64,000 nucleotides of DNA from Collimonas sp. OK242 (GCF_900107095.1 NZ_FNOR01000016.1:62001-126000); one strand, 5' to 3'; shown: positions 18,843 to 27,659, counted from the first letter of the stretch. A program made the numbers and translations. The notes: generated by a model from the letters alone, not told the origin.

Positions 18843-19259
18843 CTAACAACCGGACAGCACATGTGCCCAGTCCAGCACTGGCACCAAGCGCTCAGATAAA
18901 AGTACGCGCGCGTCACGGTAGGATAACCAACGGAATTCCTCATGTTCGGGGCGTCCCAGCTGCGGATTGATTTTTAGTTCCACGCTGTCCGTATGCGTTA
19001 TCGCCAGATAATAACGAGCTACTTTGCCCGCCCCATATGGCGGTGTCTCGAAAAACGCCTGTCCCCATATGAAATCGAGGTCATCGAGCGCCGTTTCTTC
19101 GCGCACTTCGCGGCAGGCCGCTAATTGCGGTGTCTCGCCCGGCTCGACCATTCCTTTGGGGAAATCCCAATAGCTATACGCGCGTAGTAACAGATAGCGG
19201 CAGCGCGCATGTTCTCGATGCATGAGCACTACACCAGCGGAAAGAAATTTCTGTTTCAT
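18843..19259 (-). CDS. Nudix hydrolase
   Basis: A 138-residue Nudix protein. The Nudix box reads G-MVEPG-E-TPQLAAC-RE-V-REE, followed by TAL where most members have TGL. Such small enzymes hydrolyse nucleoside diphosphates linked to another group, for example Ap4A or CoA derivatives; the substrate is not determined. Its start overlaps the stop of the upstream small gene (ATGA) and its stop lies 28 bases before the acyl-ligase fusion, so the three form one leftward operon headed by the FNR box at 19520. Confidence 0.9.
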   Translation of the reverse strand: MKQKFLSAGVVLMHREHARCRYLLLRAYSYWDFPKGMVEPGETPQLAACREVREETALDDLDFIWGQAFFETPPYGAGKVARYYLAITHTDSVELKINPQLGRPEHEEFRWLSYRDARVLLSERLVPVLDWAHVLSGC

Positions 19260-19453
19260 GGCAGCGCGGGCCGTGATCCTGAAAGCACGTCTTGGCTATC
19301 CAGACTGACATCCCGGTCACTGAAGTCGCGGCTGGGTTGACGCAATTGCAGCAGCGGATTCCTTAGATCCGATACCACCGCATCGAATGCAACAGGAACA
19401 GGAGGCGTCAATCTCAATGTGGTCTGGTCGACGGCTTCAAGCGGGGCGGTCAT
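19256..19453 (-). CDS. small conserved-looking protein, first gene of the FNR-driven operon
   Basis: A 65-residue protein that I do not recognise (MTAPLEAVDQTTLRLTPPVP...). It has a strong ribosome site (GGAGGAAACCCGCC before ATG) and is translationally coupled to the Nudix gene by an ATGA overlap, which supports a real gene. It is proline rich at the start and polar at the end, with no membrane segment. An FNR box lies 67 bases upstream with a TATGCT -10. Confidence 0.6.
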   Translation of the reverse strand: MTAPLEAVDQTTLRLTPPVPVAFDAVVSDLRNPLLQLRQPSRDFSDRDVSLDSQDVLSGSRPALP

Positions 19454-19519
19454 GGCGGGTTTCCTCCACAGTCAGTTTCGTGACGTAGAAAAGCATAGCG
19501 TTTTCGCTGCGGCCGGCGC

Positions 19520-19533
19520 TTGATCCATGTCAA
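19520..19533. promoter_or_regulatory. FNR-type box TTGATCCATGTCAA
   Basis: One mismatch to the palindrome. The leftward -10-like TATGCT (reverse strand, 19492-19497) is centred 32 bases from the box centre. It would drive the small protein / Nudix / acyl-ligase operon. Confidence 0.78.
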
Positions 19534-19672
19534 ACGCCAGGCGGATCGTCTTTCCCCTCAGGCCGCGCCGCCCAGCGGCGCCAGCGCAACCAATCTTTCG
19601 CCATGAAAGGGGTACAGCGAGCGTCAGCACCAACCGCCGGTATTGGGGCCTCCTCTACAGTCTCTGCCATCT

Positions 19673-19686
19673 TTGATGTAGATCAA
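19673..19686. promoter_or_regulatory. FNR-type box TTGATGTAGATCAA
   Basis: Perfect palindrome. Rightward CAGAAT (19709-19714) is centred 32 bases away. It would drive the glyoxalase-domain gene and the lipoprotein behind it. Confidence 0.8.
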
Positions 19687-19880
19687 GCTCTGACGGCAGT
19701 CGGAACTTCAGAATCGTTGTCATGGTGCTGATCGCGGCTTGGATTTATCCGCGCATCGCCACATGAGGCCAGGTTGCCATGACCATGCATCCATTTCTCA
19801 CCCATTGCGATACAGCACTGACGATAGAACAGCGTGTTCGTATCGACAATCTTGACAGGAACAACCAGGTGGAGGTCACA

Positions 19881-20864
19881 ATGCACTCACAACGCAACAC
19901 AAAGCTGATCGACGTCATCGCATTGCATGAGGTCGGGCCGCGAAAGCGGCTGGCCAGGCGAGTCCGACATTGTTTCTGGCAAGGCTTGCTCGCAGTGCTG
20001 CTGGGCGTTGCCGGCGCGGCGCAGGTCATGGCGGCGCCGCTCCAGTTGCCGGCGCTGCTCACCCCCGCCAGCCAGGAGCATCATGTCGGCAAGGTGATCT
20101 TCGTGGAACTGTTGACGCCAGACCTGGCCGCCGCCAAGCGCTTCTACGGGGGATTGTTTGGCTGGACATTCCGCGATATTCAGACTGGCGGGATAGCATA
20201 CGCCGAGGCATCTCTCGAAGATCATCCGGTCGCAGGGCTGATTCACAGGGATTTACCGGCGGGCGCGCAGCGGCAGCCAGCGTGGCTTACCTTCATCGCA
20301 GTGCGTGATGTCGACGCCGCACAAGCGGCTGCATTACAACATGGCGCGAAAGTGCTGTACCAGCCGCATAGCATCCCTGATCGTGGCCGCGAAGCAGTCT
20401 TCGCGGATCCGCAGGGGGCCGTTTTTGCAGTCCTCGCCTCGAGCAGCGGCGATCCGCCCGACGTCCTGGCCGCGCCCGGGGAATGGATCTGGAGTTCGCT
20501 CATGACGACCGAACCGGATACCGCTGCCGAGTTCTACCAGACGCTATTCGACTACGAAGTCTTTGACTTTCCAGCTGACAAGCCCGCTCGGCATCTGATG
20601 CTCGCCTCCGACAGTTATGCGCGCGCGAGCGCTAACAGATTGCCTGCGAGCAGGCCCGATGCCCATCCCCACTGGCTCAATTACGTCCGCGTCGACGATA
20701 CGGTGAAGATGACTGAAAAAGTCGTGTCGCTCGGCGGCCGCGTGCTAGTTGAGCCGCGGGTCGATCGTCACGGCGGCAGGATTGCGGTTGTCGCCGATCC
20801 TCAGGGAGCTGTCTTCGGACTGCTTGAATGGCCGACCGCTGAAACTAAAAAGGTGACCAAGTGA
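19881..20864 (+). CDS. exported protein with two VOC (glyoxalase-like) domains
   Basis: A 327-residue protein with a long signal peptide (basic stretch PRKRLARRVRH, then a hydrophobic core ending near MAAP, about residue 53). Two tandem VOC/glyoxalase-bleomycin-resistance domains follow: residues about 65-185 (VIFVELLTPDLAAAKRFYGGLFGW) and 195-320 (WSSLMTTEPDTAAEFYQTLFDY, DPQGAVFGLLEW). The enzymatic role is unknown. The ATG at 19881 follows GGTGGAGGTCACA; an earlier in-frame ATG at 19779 lacks such a site. An exported VOC protein is uncommon. Confidence 0.85.
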   Translation: MHSQRNTKLIDVIALHEVGPRKRLARRVRHCFWQGLLAVLLGVAGAAQVMAAPLQLPALLTPASQEHHVGKVIFVELLTPDLAAAKRFYGGLFGWTFRDIQTGGIAYAEASLEDHPVAGLIHRDLPAGAQRQPAWLTFIAVRDVDAAQAAALQHGAKVLYQPHSIPDRGREAVFADPQGAVFAVLASSSGDPPDVLAAPGEWIWSSLMTTEPDTAAEFYQTLFDYEVFDFPADKPARHLMLASDSYARASANRLPASRPDAHPHWLNYVRVDDTVKMTEKVVSLGGRVLVEPRVDRHGGRIAVVADPQGAVFGLLEWPTAETKKVTK

Positions 20865-21208
20865 ATATCTTCCTCTTGCGCTGGCCGGCGGCTGCCTTCG
20901 TAGCCGGGCTCTTCACGGGCTGCGCCGTCACTGGTGACGGCTATCTATACGATGGCGGCACGAGTGTCGGAGTCGATTACTATGAGCCCTACGGTGTGTT
21001 CTACGATGGCTGGGGACCTGACTACTTCGTCGCGCCGTTTCGCGGCGGTGACCATCGTCCGGACCACGGTAGCCGCCGTCCAGACCGCGGTGACCACCGC
21101 CCAGACCATGACGAGGGCCGCTCTTCTCCACATTTTTACAGACCGGCGCCGGCATCCCGCCCGATGCCGTCTATTCCGTCGCGCTCTGGCGGCTTTCGAT
21201 CGCATTAG
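20861..21208 (+). CDS. small lipoprotein with charged tandem repeats
   Basis: A 115-residue predicted lipoprotein starting with GTG that overlaps the preceding stop by four bases. The lipobox is LFTGC (Cys21). A Gly/Tyr/Asp-rich stretch (YEPYGVFYDGWGPDYF) is followed by Arg-Pro-Asp-His/Arg-Gly repeats (RPDHGSRRPDRGDHRPDH) at residues 65-85. I do not recognise a function. It is probably anchored in the outer membrane and co-transcribed with the exported VOC protein. Confidence 0.7.
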   Translation: MNIFLLRWPAAAFVAGLFTGCAVTGDGYLYDGGTSVGVDYYEPYGVFYDGWGPDYFVAPFRGGDHRPDHGSRRPDRGDHRPDHDEGRSSPHFYRPAPASRPMPSIPSRSGGFRSH

Positions 21209-21317
21209 CCGCTGGCACGACAGGCAATGATGCCTGCGCCACGATAAGAAGGGCCGCCATGCATGGCAAGCACTGACGGCCTAGTCCTCCGGGTGCGGTG
21301 TATCGGCTTTGCGGCAA

Positions 21318-23240
21318 TTACTTGTCCTTGACTTCCTTGAATTCCGCATCCACCACTTCGTCTTCCGGCGGCTTGGCTGCGTCCGCCTCCGGCGCAGCAT
21401 TCGACGCTTGCTGCGCCTGACTGTCGGGATACATTTTTTCGCCCAGCTTCTGGGCCGCGCTTGACAGCGCCGCGACCTGGGCGTCGATGCCGGACTTGTC
21501 ATTGCCTTGGAGAGCAGTTTCCAGGGCGCTGATCGCAGCTTCGATCTTCTGTTTTTCACCGGCATCGAGCTTGTCGCCGTATTCGGCCAGCGCCTTGCGG
21601 GTCGAGTGCACTAGCGCGTCGCCATGGTTGCGGCTCTCCGCCAGTTCCCTCAGGCGCTTGTCTTCAACTGCGTTGGCTTCCGCATCGCGCACCATCTTCT
21701 GGATTTCTTGCTCGGTCAGGCCGGAATTGGCCTTGATGGTGATCTTGTTTTCCTTGCCGCTGGCCTTGTCTTTCGCGCTCACATGCAAGATGCCGTTGGC
21801 GTCGATATCGAAGGTCACGTCGATCTGCGGCAAGCCGCGCGGGGAGGGCGGGATACCTACCAGATTGAATTCGCCCAGCAGCTTGTTGCCGCTGACAATT
21901 TCGCGTTCGCCTTGGAACACTTTGATCGTCACCGCCGGCTGATTGTCGTCCGCGGTTGAGAAAACCTGGCTGAACTTGGTCGGGATGGTGGTGTTCTTCT
22001 GGATCATCTTGGTCATCACGCCGCCCAGCGTTTCGATACCGAGGGACAAGGGCGTCACGTCCATCAGCAGTACGTCCTTGCGCTCGCCCGACAATACCGC
22101 GCCCTGAATCGCGGCGCCGACGGCCACCGCCTCATCCGGATTGACATCCTTGCGCGCTTCCTTGCCAAAGAATTCCCTGACCTTTTCCTGCACTTTCGGC
22201 ATCCGCGTCATGCCGCCAACCAGAATCACGTCGCCGATCTGGCTGATGTCCATAGCGGCATCCTTCAGGGCGATGCGGCAGGGTGCTATGGTTTTTTCTA
22301 TCAGGTCTTCGACCAGCGATTCCAGTTTGGCGCGTGTCATCTTCAGGTTCAGATGAACCGGTGCGCCGTTCGCCATGGCGATGTAAGGCTCGTTGATTTC
22401 GGTTTGCTGAGTCGAGGACAGCTCGATCTTGGCGCGCTCCGCCGCGCTCTTGATGCGTTGCAGCGCAATGGCATCCTTGCCGAGGTCGATGCCATTGATC
22501 TTCTTGAACTCGCCGATGATATGGTCGATGATGCGCTGGTCGAAATCTTCGCCGCCGAGAAAGGTGTCGCCATTGGTCGACAATACTTCGAATTGCTTGT
22601 CGCCTTCCATGTCGGCAATTTCGATGATGGAAATATCGAAGGTGCCGCCGCCGAGGTCGTACACCGCGATCTTGCGCTCACCCTTGCCGCTCTTGTCGAG
22701 GCCGAAGGCCAGCGCCGCGGCGGTCGGCTCATTGATGATGCGCTTGACCTCGAGGCCGGCGACGCGGCCCGCGTCCTTGGTGGCCTGCCGCTGCGCATCG
22801 TTGAAGTACGCCGGCACCGTGATGACCGCTTCCGTTACCGGTTCGCCCAGATAATCCTCGGCGGTTTTTTTCATCTTGCGCAGCACCTCCGCCGAAATTT
22901 GCGGCGGCGCCATATTTTTGCCGCGCACTTCAATCCAGGCATCGCCGTTATCAACCTGGATGATTTTATAGGGCATCAGGCGCAGGTCTTTCTGCACCTC
23001 CTTTTCCTCAAATTTGCGACCGATCAGGCGCTTGACTGCATACAGCGTGTTGAATGGATTGGTCACAGCTTGGCGCTTGGCCGGTGCGCCGACCAGAATT
23101 TCGCCATCTTCCTGATACGCCACGATTGACGGCGTGGTGCGGGAACCTTCCGAATTTTCAATCACTTTTGGCTGGCCGCCTTCCATGATGGCGACGCAGG
23201 AATTGGTTGTGCCGAGGTCGATGCCGATGATCTTGCTCAT
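21318..23240 (-). CDS. dnaK: DnaK (Hsp70) chaperone, stand-alone copy
   Basis: A 640-residue Hsp70. The ATPase domain has [19 protein letters not shown] and [14 protein letters not shown]. The linker ([14 protein letters not shown]), the substrate-binding domain and the acidic C-terminal end ([15 protein letters not shown]) are intact. The ATG at 23240 has GGAGGAAGTC upstream. No grpE, dnaJ or other co-chaperone gene is adjacent, so this is likely an accessory DnaK beyond the housekeeping grpE-dnaK-dnaJ set, controlled by the FNR box at 23388. Whether another dnaK exists cannot be seen here. Confidence 0.95.
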   Translation of the reverse strand: MSKIIGIDLGTTNSCVAIMEGGQPKVIENSEGSRTTPSIVAYQEDGEILVGAPAKRQAVTNPFNTLYAVKRLIGRKFEEKEVQKDLRLMPYKIIQVDNGDAWIEVRGKNMAPPQISAEVLRKMKKTAEDYLGEPVTEAVITVPAYFNDAQRQATKDAGRVAGLEVKRIINEPTAAALAFGLDKSGKGERKIAVYDLGGGTFDISIIEIADMEGDKQFEVLSTNGDTFLGGEDFDQRIIDHIIGEFKKINGIDLGKDAIALQRIKSAAERAKIELSSTQQTEINEPYIAMANGAPVHLNLKMTRAKLESLVEDLIEKTIAPCRIALKDAAMDISQIGDVILVGGMTRMPKVQEKVREFFGKEARKDVNPDEAVAVGAAIQGAVLSGERKDVLLMDVTPLSLGIETLGGVMTKMIQKNTTIPTKFSQVFSTADDNQPAVTIKVFQGEREIVSGNKLLGEFNLVGIPPSPRGLPQIDVTFDIDANGILHVSAKDKASGKENKITIKANSGLTEQEIQKMVRDAEANAVEDKRLRELAESRNHGDALVHSTRKALAEYGDKLDAGEKQKIEAAISALETALQGNDKSGIDAQVAALSSAAQKLGEKMYPDSQAQQASNAAPEADAAKPPEDEVVDAEFKEVKDK

Positions 23241-23625
23241 GACTTCCTCCATTGAAGGTATTGGCGTTCCGTTTGTTAGCCGGTTCACGGGCTGAAATTT
23301 CGTGTGAGTACAAAAATAGCGCCGCGCAGGCCAGACGTCGCCCTTTACGTCTTTATGTTCAAGATAGCAGTTCGCATCCGGTCGATTTTGATTTATATCA
23401 AAAGCAGGAAATTAGCCGGGGTTACGATAACAAGGAACAGCTGCATTGCCACGCAGTCGAAGCAGTGAAGCGGCCGCATGTCAGTTGATCATGTAGACGT
23501 AGCGGCAATATTCGATCAAACCGCCGCTGTGCAACGGGTTAGGCTGTTTAACGGCGCTTCGAGCAGCGGGCGATCGTCGATGTTGTTGCCACTCTCACAT
23601 TTTTTTACTTTTTGGAGCAGAAGTC
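23241..23625. other. regulatory region between dnaK and the DUF5335 gene
   Basis: This 385-base divergent gap holds a perfect FNR box (23388-23401) with possible -10 hexamers on both sides. No additional gene is seen. Confidence 0.5.
23388..23401. promoter_or_regulatory. FNR-type box TTGATTTATATCAA
   Basis: Perfect palindrome. Leftward TATCTT (reverse strand, 23361-23366) is 31 bases from the centre and would drive dnaK. Rightward TACGAT (23423-23428) is also 31 bases away and could drive the DUF5335 gene. Confidence 0.82.
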
Positions 23626-23976
23626 ATGACTACTCGCGACATAAAAAAAGAAGAATGGAAATCTTTTTTTGATGGTGTTTCAAAATTTGGAGATTTGGAT
23701 AGCAAATGCGCGGATATCGAGGTGATCAGCTTGCATCTCGGTGATCAGATTGCAGCAGAATGGATCCCCATGCTCGGCATCGTCTACGAACCCAGGAGCA
23801 ACATACTTGAGATCGGGCTGGAAGGCCTGAACCATCTGATTCATCGGCCCAAGACGATACACGTGGAGGAGAGGGGCAGCGAATTGCTCAGCATTCACGT
23901 CACCGACGAGGATGAGGTGCAGCACATCATTCGCTTGCGAAGCCCGCTTATGCTGGCGCCCCCTGCCAAGTCTTGA
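23626..23976 (+). CDS. DUF5335-like protein
   Basis: A 116-residue soluble protein resembling DUF5335 in its opening (DIKKEEWKSFFDGVSK) and its HVTDEDEVQHIIRL end. It has no signal peptide or membrane segment. Function is unknown; homologues often sit beside stress genes. TTTTGGAGCAGAAGTC precedes the ATG. A MITE-like element begins two bases after the stop codon. Confidence 0.75.
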   Translation: MTTRDIKKEEWKSFFDGVSKFGDLDSKCADIEVISLHLGDQIAAEWIPMLGIVYEPRSNILEIGLEGLNHLIHRPKTIHVEERGSELLSIHVTDEDEVQHIIRLRSPLMLAPPAKS

Positions 23977-23978
23977 TA

Positions 23979-24227
23979 TTAGGGCGTGTTGACATATGAT
24001 TTGGGAGATGCGTTCAAACCAGAACGTGCGCTGGCAAGCCATGCAACGCGGCCAGCGCACGTTCTGGTTTGAACCCTCCGGGAACGGCTGCAGGCGTCAC
24101 ATGCCGTTGTTGCTGGGGGCGGCCATCCGCATCCTTGCCGTAGCACCGCTACGTCGCGTCGCAGCGCCTAGGCCTGTAACGCCTGCCGCGCGTTCGCACT
24201 CCCAAATCATATGTCAACACGCCCTAA
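23979..24227. mobile_element. MITE-like element with 29-bp perfect terminal inverted repeats
   Basis: The 249-base segment is bounded by perfect inverted repeats at 23979-24007 and 24199-24227, reading inward from TTAGGGCGTGTTGACATATG. It has no transposase frame. Inside lies a second perfect 24-bp inverted repeat (24012-24035 and 24051-24074, 15-base loop). The flanks are compatible with a TA target duplication. The composition fits a non-autonomous miniature element mobilised in trans; the parent family is not assigned. Confidence 0.8.
24012..24074. repeat. long perfect hairpin inside the MITE-like element
   Basis: Two 24-base arms, GTTCAAACCAGAACGTGCGC plus CTGGC and its exact complement, flank a 15-base loop. 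If transcribed, this folds into a very stable stem and could end or stabilise transcripts of the DUF5335 gene. Confidence 0.8.
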
Positions 24228-24307
24228 ATAAACGCTGGAAAGGGAAACGCATGACTGGCGTAATCAGCACTTTCCAGGCCGTCATCTGATCATCCTCGCG
24301 CCCGAAC

Positions 24308-24874
24308 TTAACCATTACCGATCCAGTGGATCACAGGCTCCTTGCGTGGGGTGGCAGGAGCCTTGTTGCCCGGATACCCGACGATGATGGGAGCAACCGT
24401 AAGCCATTCCGGAGGAAGATTCAACATGGCTTTCCCGGCCTCCGTGTTCAGGTAATGTTGTGCAAAGCCGATCCAGCACGAGCCCAACCCTATGCCATGG
24501 GCAGCAAGCATCAAATTTTGCGCAGCGAGCGCACAATCTTCGGCGGCCCAAGGTCCCTTGTCCACCGACGAAATCACAATCAGCGCCGGCGCATGGTAAA
24601 AAATCTGAAAATCAGGCGATTCCAGGTGCGCGCGGAAATGCTGCGCCCTTGGGTCATCTGACATCGTCTTTAGCATGTATGCCTTTGCCTGGACGGACAA
24701 CTCATCGAGTTTGGCTTGATCGCGCACAATGGCAAATGTCCAGGGCTGCTCATTGACTGCGCTCGGAGCATGAATTGCCGCATCGATCAGCTGTCGAACG
24801 GTGCCGTCATCCACGTCTTGGGCGGTGTATTCGCGAATCGCGCGACGATTTTGGATTGCATCAAATAATTCCAT
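24308..24874 (-). CDS. nitroreductase-family protein
   Basis: A 188-residue FMN-dependent nitroreductase-fold oxidoreductase. It opens with MELFDAIQNRRAIREYT and continues with HAPSAVNEQPWTFAIVRD and LAAHGIGLGSCWIGFAQHYL, the usual flavin-binding elements. Natural substrates are probably quinones or other electrophiles. The mycobacterial dormancy protein Acg (Rv2032) belongs to the same superfamily. The start is ATG with AGGGGAAGAC upstream. No FNR box is seen directly before it. Confidence 0.88.
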   Translation of the reverse strand: MELFDAIQNRRAIREYTAQDVDDGTVRQLIDAAIHAPSAVNEQPWTFAIVRDQAKLDELSVQAKAYMLKTMSDDPRAQHFRAHLESPDFQIFYHAPALIVISSVDKGPWAAEDCALAAQNLMLAAHGIGLGSCWIGFAQHYLNTEAGKAMLNLPPEWLTVAPIIVGYPGNKAPATPRKEPVIHWIGNG

Positions 24875-25004
24875 GTCTTCCCCTCATTTGAAAATTCTCG
24901 CTACGGCTTGCGTTACGATGCAGACGCCGCGTGCAAAGGCCAATATGTGACGACAATAATGTTGACGGCTATCCCGCCGACAGATGGCATGCGTGAATGG
25001 CGCT

Positions 25005-25316
25005 CTATGTACGATTACTGATATTTTTCCGATGGCTCAATAGTGCTTCGATTTCTGCTGCCATTGCAGTTCGCGAAGCGCTTTCAGCATCAACCCTATC
25101 CTTATTTATTTTTGCATTGCGGATTTTTTCCACCGCATTTTTCCTTCCTGCAGCAGGTATTCCCTTCAATTCAGAAATGGTCTTACGCAGATCGTCGAAT
25201 GCATCTTGCGCCGGGCTCCCACAATCAATGAGCGCGATTGCGCGCTCAACAGAAGCATCGATTTTTTCCTGACACTCCAGGTACGTTCGCAGATCTTGCA
25301 ATTTTGCTGTTCCCAT
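25005..25316 (-). CDS. uncharacterised ~100-residue stress-island protein, paralogue A
   Basis: A 103-residue, helical, highly charged protein. I do not recognise the family, but it is clearly paralogous to the product at 36730-37035. Shared segments include LRDLR/LQDLRTYLE, IDASVERAIALIDCG, AFDDLRKTISEL and KIRNAK-KDR. The ribosome site GGAGACGACG resembles that of its paralogue (GGAGACGATA). A single Cys lies in IDCGSP. An FNR box lies 92 bases upstream, although the best -10 there points to the divergent DUF1488 gene. Confidence 0.7.
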   Translation of the reverse strand: MGTAKLQDLRTYLECQEKIDASVERAIALIDCGSPAQDAFDDLRKTISELKGIPAAGRKNAVEKIRNAKINKDRVDAESASRTAMAAEIEALLSHRKNISNRT

Positions 25317-25407
25317 CGTCGTCTCCTATGGCACTTATAACAGGCTACCTGATGGAGAAACAGTGTGGCACAGGCGGGGAGTGGCGAACTTCTTAAGTCA
25401 CGCGAGT

Positions 25408-25421
25408 TTGATCTGCATCAA
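25408..25421. promoter_or_regulatory. FNR-type box TTGATCTGCATCAA
   Basis: Perfect palindrome. Rightward TATTCT (25444-25449) is centred 32 bases away, a class II arrangement for the DUF1488 gene. No good -10 lies leftward at that distance. Confidence 0.82.
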
Positions 25422-25515
25422 ATCCACTTGGGCCGACGGGAAATATTCTGTCGCGAAGGGTGCCGGCCAGGCGCGAGACGTAATGGTTCCGTAGATACTA
25501 CTTCGAAGAGACGAT

Positions 25516-25788
25516 ATGCAAATTTCCTTTCCTGCTTCTGCCGTGCATGACACGAATTCCGGCGGAATTGTTATTCCAGTCGTCGTCAATGACAAGCTAA
25601 GCAAATGCAAAGTTAGCAGGGAGTGCCTGAACAACACATTTTACGCCGGGCCTCATCCAGACGATCGGCTTGCCACGTATAGGGGGCACAGCGTCGAGAT
25701 ACAAACGGCCATCGCCCGCAAGCTCCGGACATTGGAGAATTGCGATGATTTGATTCTGTTTTCCGCGGATTTCAGAGAAAAAAGATAG
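25516..25788 (+). CDS. DUF1488-like protein
   Basis: A 90-residue small protein matching the DUF1488 pattern: a FPA...GIVIPVVVNDKLSKCKVSRECL opening in which a short beta sheet is followed by a helix, then IARKLRTLENCDDLILFSADF. Function is unknown. It is preceded by a class II FNR promoter (box at 25408, TATTCT -10), giving a leader of about 60 bases. It is convergent with the FNR regulator gene. Confidence 0.72.
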   Translation: MQISFPASAVHDTNSGGIVIPVVVNDKLSKCKVSRECLNNTFYAGPHPDDRLATYRGHSVEIQTAIARKLRTLENCDDLILFSADFREKR

Positions 25789-25803
25789 TCGTGTTTTCGC
25801 CTC

Positions 25804-26640
25804 CTATTTAACTATCTTTTCTCGATCTTCGTTGCCGGTGGCATCACTTATGTTTTTACTGCCCTTTTTACTTTTGTCGGACAAGCGCGGCACTTCACCA
25901 CCGAGAGCCATCTCTGTCAATTTCGCGAGATCGAGAATATGCAGCTCCCGTTTCTCGACAGTGACTAAGTTGTGCGCTCGGAAGTGGGAGGTGAGGCGAC
26001 TGATACTTTCTATGGTCAATCCAAGATAATTTCCAATGTCCGTCCGCGACATGCGCAATCCGAAACTGTTGGAAGAATAGCCGAGTGCTGCATAGCGTGA
26101 GGACAGACTGACCAGAAACGCAGCAAATTTCTGCTCTGCGTGCATGTTTCCGAGCATGAGCATGTTGCCTTGGTCGCGGATGATTTCCTGGCTCATGACT
26201 TGGTGAAAATGGTGCAGCAGGATTGGCATGTGGCCGAATAACGTTTCCAGCCGCGAGAATGGAATTTCGCATACTTCGCTGTCTTCCAGGGCAATGGCGT
26301 CGCAGCTGTGCTCACCTGAGCCGATGCCATCCATCCCGAGCAATTCACCCGCCATCTGGAATCCGATAATCTGCTGCTCTCCATTGTGGTTGACTTGGCT
26401 AGTCTTGAAGTGCCCGAAGCGAATCGCGTAAAGATTCTTGAAGGAATCCCCCATGCGGTAGAGGCGCTTGTCCTGTGATACACGGCGTCCGTGTCCGATG
26501 ATCTGGTCAAGTTGCGCCATGGCGGCGTTATCGAGGCCCATCGGCAAACATAATCGATGCAAGCCGCAACCCGCGCATCCAGGCCTTAGGGCGATAACAT
26601 TCTTTGCCGGGAAGGGCAAGAGTGCAAGGACGTGTTTCAT
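25804..26640 (-). CDS. fnr: FNR/ANR-type oxygen-sensing transcription regulator
   Basis: A 278-residue Crp/Fnr protein. Cys22, Cys25 and Cys31 form the C-x2-C-x5-C pattern of E. coli FNR, and Cys124 in EVCEIPF aligns with its fourth cluster ligand. An oxygen-labile [4Fe-4S] cluster is therefore expected. After the cyclic-nucleotide-fold domain and dimer helix, the helix-turn-helix RTDIGNYLGLTIESISRL carries the E-S-x-S-R contacts that read TTGAT. The C terminus extends about 30 charged, Lys/Ser-rich residues beyond E. coli FNR. This is the obvious candidate regulator of the many TTGAT-N4-ATCAA boxes in the window. No FNR box lies before the gene itself. Confidence 0.93.
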   Translation of the reverse strand: MKHVLALLPFPAKNVIALRPGCAGCGLHRLCLPMGLDNAAMAQLDQIIGHGRRVSQDKRLYRMGDSFKNLYAIRFGHFKTSQVNHNGEQQIIGFQMAGELLGMDGIGSGEHSCDAIALEDSEVCEIPFSRLETLFGHMPILLHHFHQVMSQEIIRDQGNMLMLGNMHAEQKFAAFLVSLSSRYAALGYSSNSFGLRMSRTDIGNYLGLTIESISRLTSHFRAHNLVTVEKRELHILDLAKLTEMALGGEVPRLSDKSKKGSKNISDATGNEDREKIVK

Positions 26641-27254
26641 GGGAAGCCACCGTTTCTGTGATCAGGCGTAGTACATGGACAGGCGTAGCCAAGTCGCCTT
26701 TGCGGCGCCCACAGCCGCTCTACTCACAGGAAGGATCGGCCTGGAAGACAGCCAAGAACTTGCGATGAAGCATGTCATCAATCCTTATTTTTCCCTTGAT
26801 GCGCGCCCTTTGCATGCATCCCAACAGAAAGAGCTTAGCTCTCTTTTTGCACAGATTGGATGAACTGGTCTAGCTGAATATGCGGCATCGCCGCATGATT
26901 TCGGATTGTTACCCACCTTGTAACTATATGTCGTGACACGGCGAAATGCGAGTTTATTTGCAAATCTATTATATTTATGAAAATTATTTCTGTTTTGAAA
27001 AAAATGCTTCCTATCCATCTAAGACAGCATGCCCAGTGACTAGGCGCATTGACGGATTCGCGATTCTTAGTCTTACAGTAGGGTCGAAATAGTTGTCGTT
27101 ATCCTATGTGGATAATGTTGCGCGATTACAAAATTCATTGACCCGGTTTTCAAGTTTTTTTTAGAACACGATTTCTTCCCCCTTCAATGAAAAAAAACAT
27201 CGATAGGAATCTCATTCGTTCTGGAAGCTGGAATGTCATGAATATTGTCGAAGG
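26641..27254. other. AT-rich gene-free region upstream of the FNR gene
   Basis: About 610 bases, notably AT-richer than the surroundings from 26880 onward. A short frame ending at 26863 is not convincing. The promoter of the FNR gene should lie at the left. No FNR palindrome or strong hairpin is seen. Confidence 0.4.
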
Positions 27255-27659
27255 CTAAACAGAAAAATGTTCTTTGACCTTCATCTCGATTTGAACATCC
27301 GTCATCTTGTCCGTGGTTTCAATAGCTGTGATCTTCCCATCCAGGCGATGCATTTCAAGACGGCTTTTCAGCTCGACCTTTGCCTCCCCGGGGCCAAAGA
27401 TAAAGATGGAGTCAGCATCTCGAATCGATGCGATAAGCGCATCATAGTAGACATTGAGATGTTCGGAATAGGCTCTCTGCTGGGCAGAGTCTGCAGGCAC
27501 TTCTTGTGCTTCGTAGGGGCCTTTAAGGGGCGAGTCTCCGGAACGTTGAAGCTGTCTTTCTACGTTCGATAAAACACGCCGTAACTCGGCAGCATTTTTA
27601 TTAATGGTCACGACTATGGCTTCTCTATGGTCTATCCACAGACCCACTTCGGTTTTCAT
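27255..27659 (-). CDS. bacterial eRF1/Pelota-like (baeRF-type) small protein
   Basis: A 134-residue protein starting KTEVGLWIDHREAIVVTI, with IFIFGPGEAKVELKSRL and TTDKMTDVQIEMKVKEHF at the end. This pattern belongs to small proteins distantly related to the release-factor eRF1/Dom34 domain, often annotated as translational machinery proteins. Action on stalled ribosomes is an inference. ATG 27659 was chosen because GGAGATACTG precedes it. An FNR-type box lies about 150 bases upstream. Confidence 0.7.
   Translation of the reverse strand: MKTEVGLWIDHREAIVVTINKNAAELRRVLSNVERQLQRSGDSPLKGPYEAQEVPADSAQQRAYSEHLNVYYDALIASIRDADSIFIFGPGEAKVELKSRLEMHRLDGKITAIETTDKMTDVQIEMKVKEHFSV

Noticed and set aside
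22353-23129. 258-residue frame opposite dnaK
   Set aside because: Antisense shadow of a highly conserved gene. Such frames opposite dnaK are a known annotation artefact.
26675-26863. 62-residue frame in the AT-rich gap upstream of the FNR gene
   Set aside because: No ribosome site, no recognisable composition, and no partner gene. It could be real but I cannot support it.
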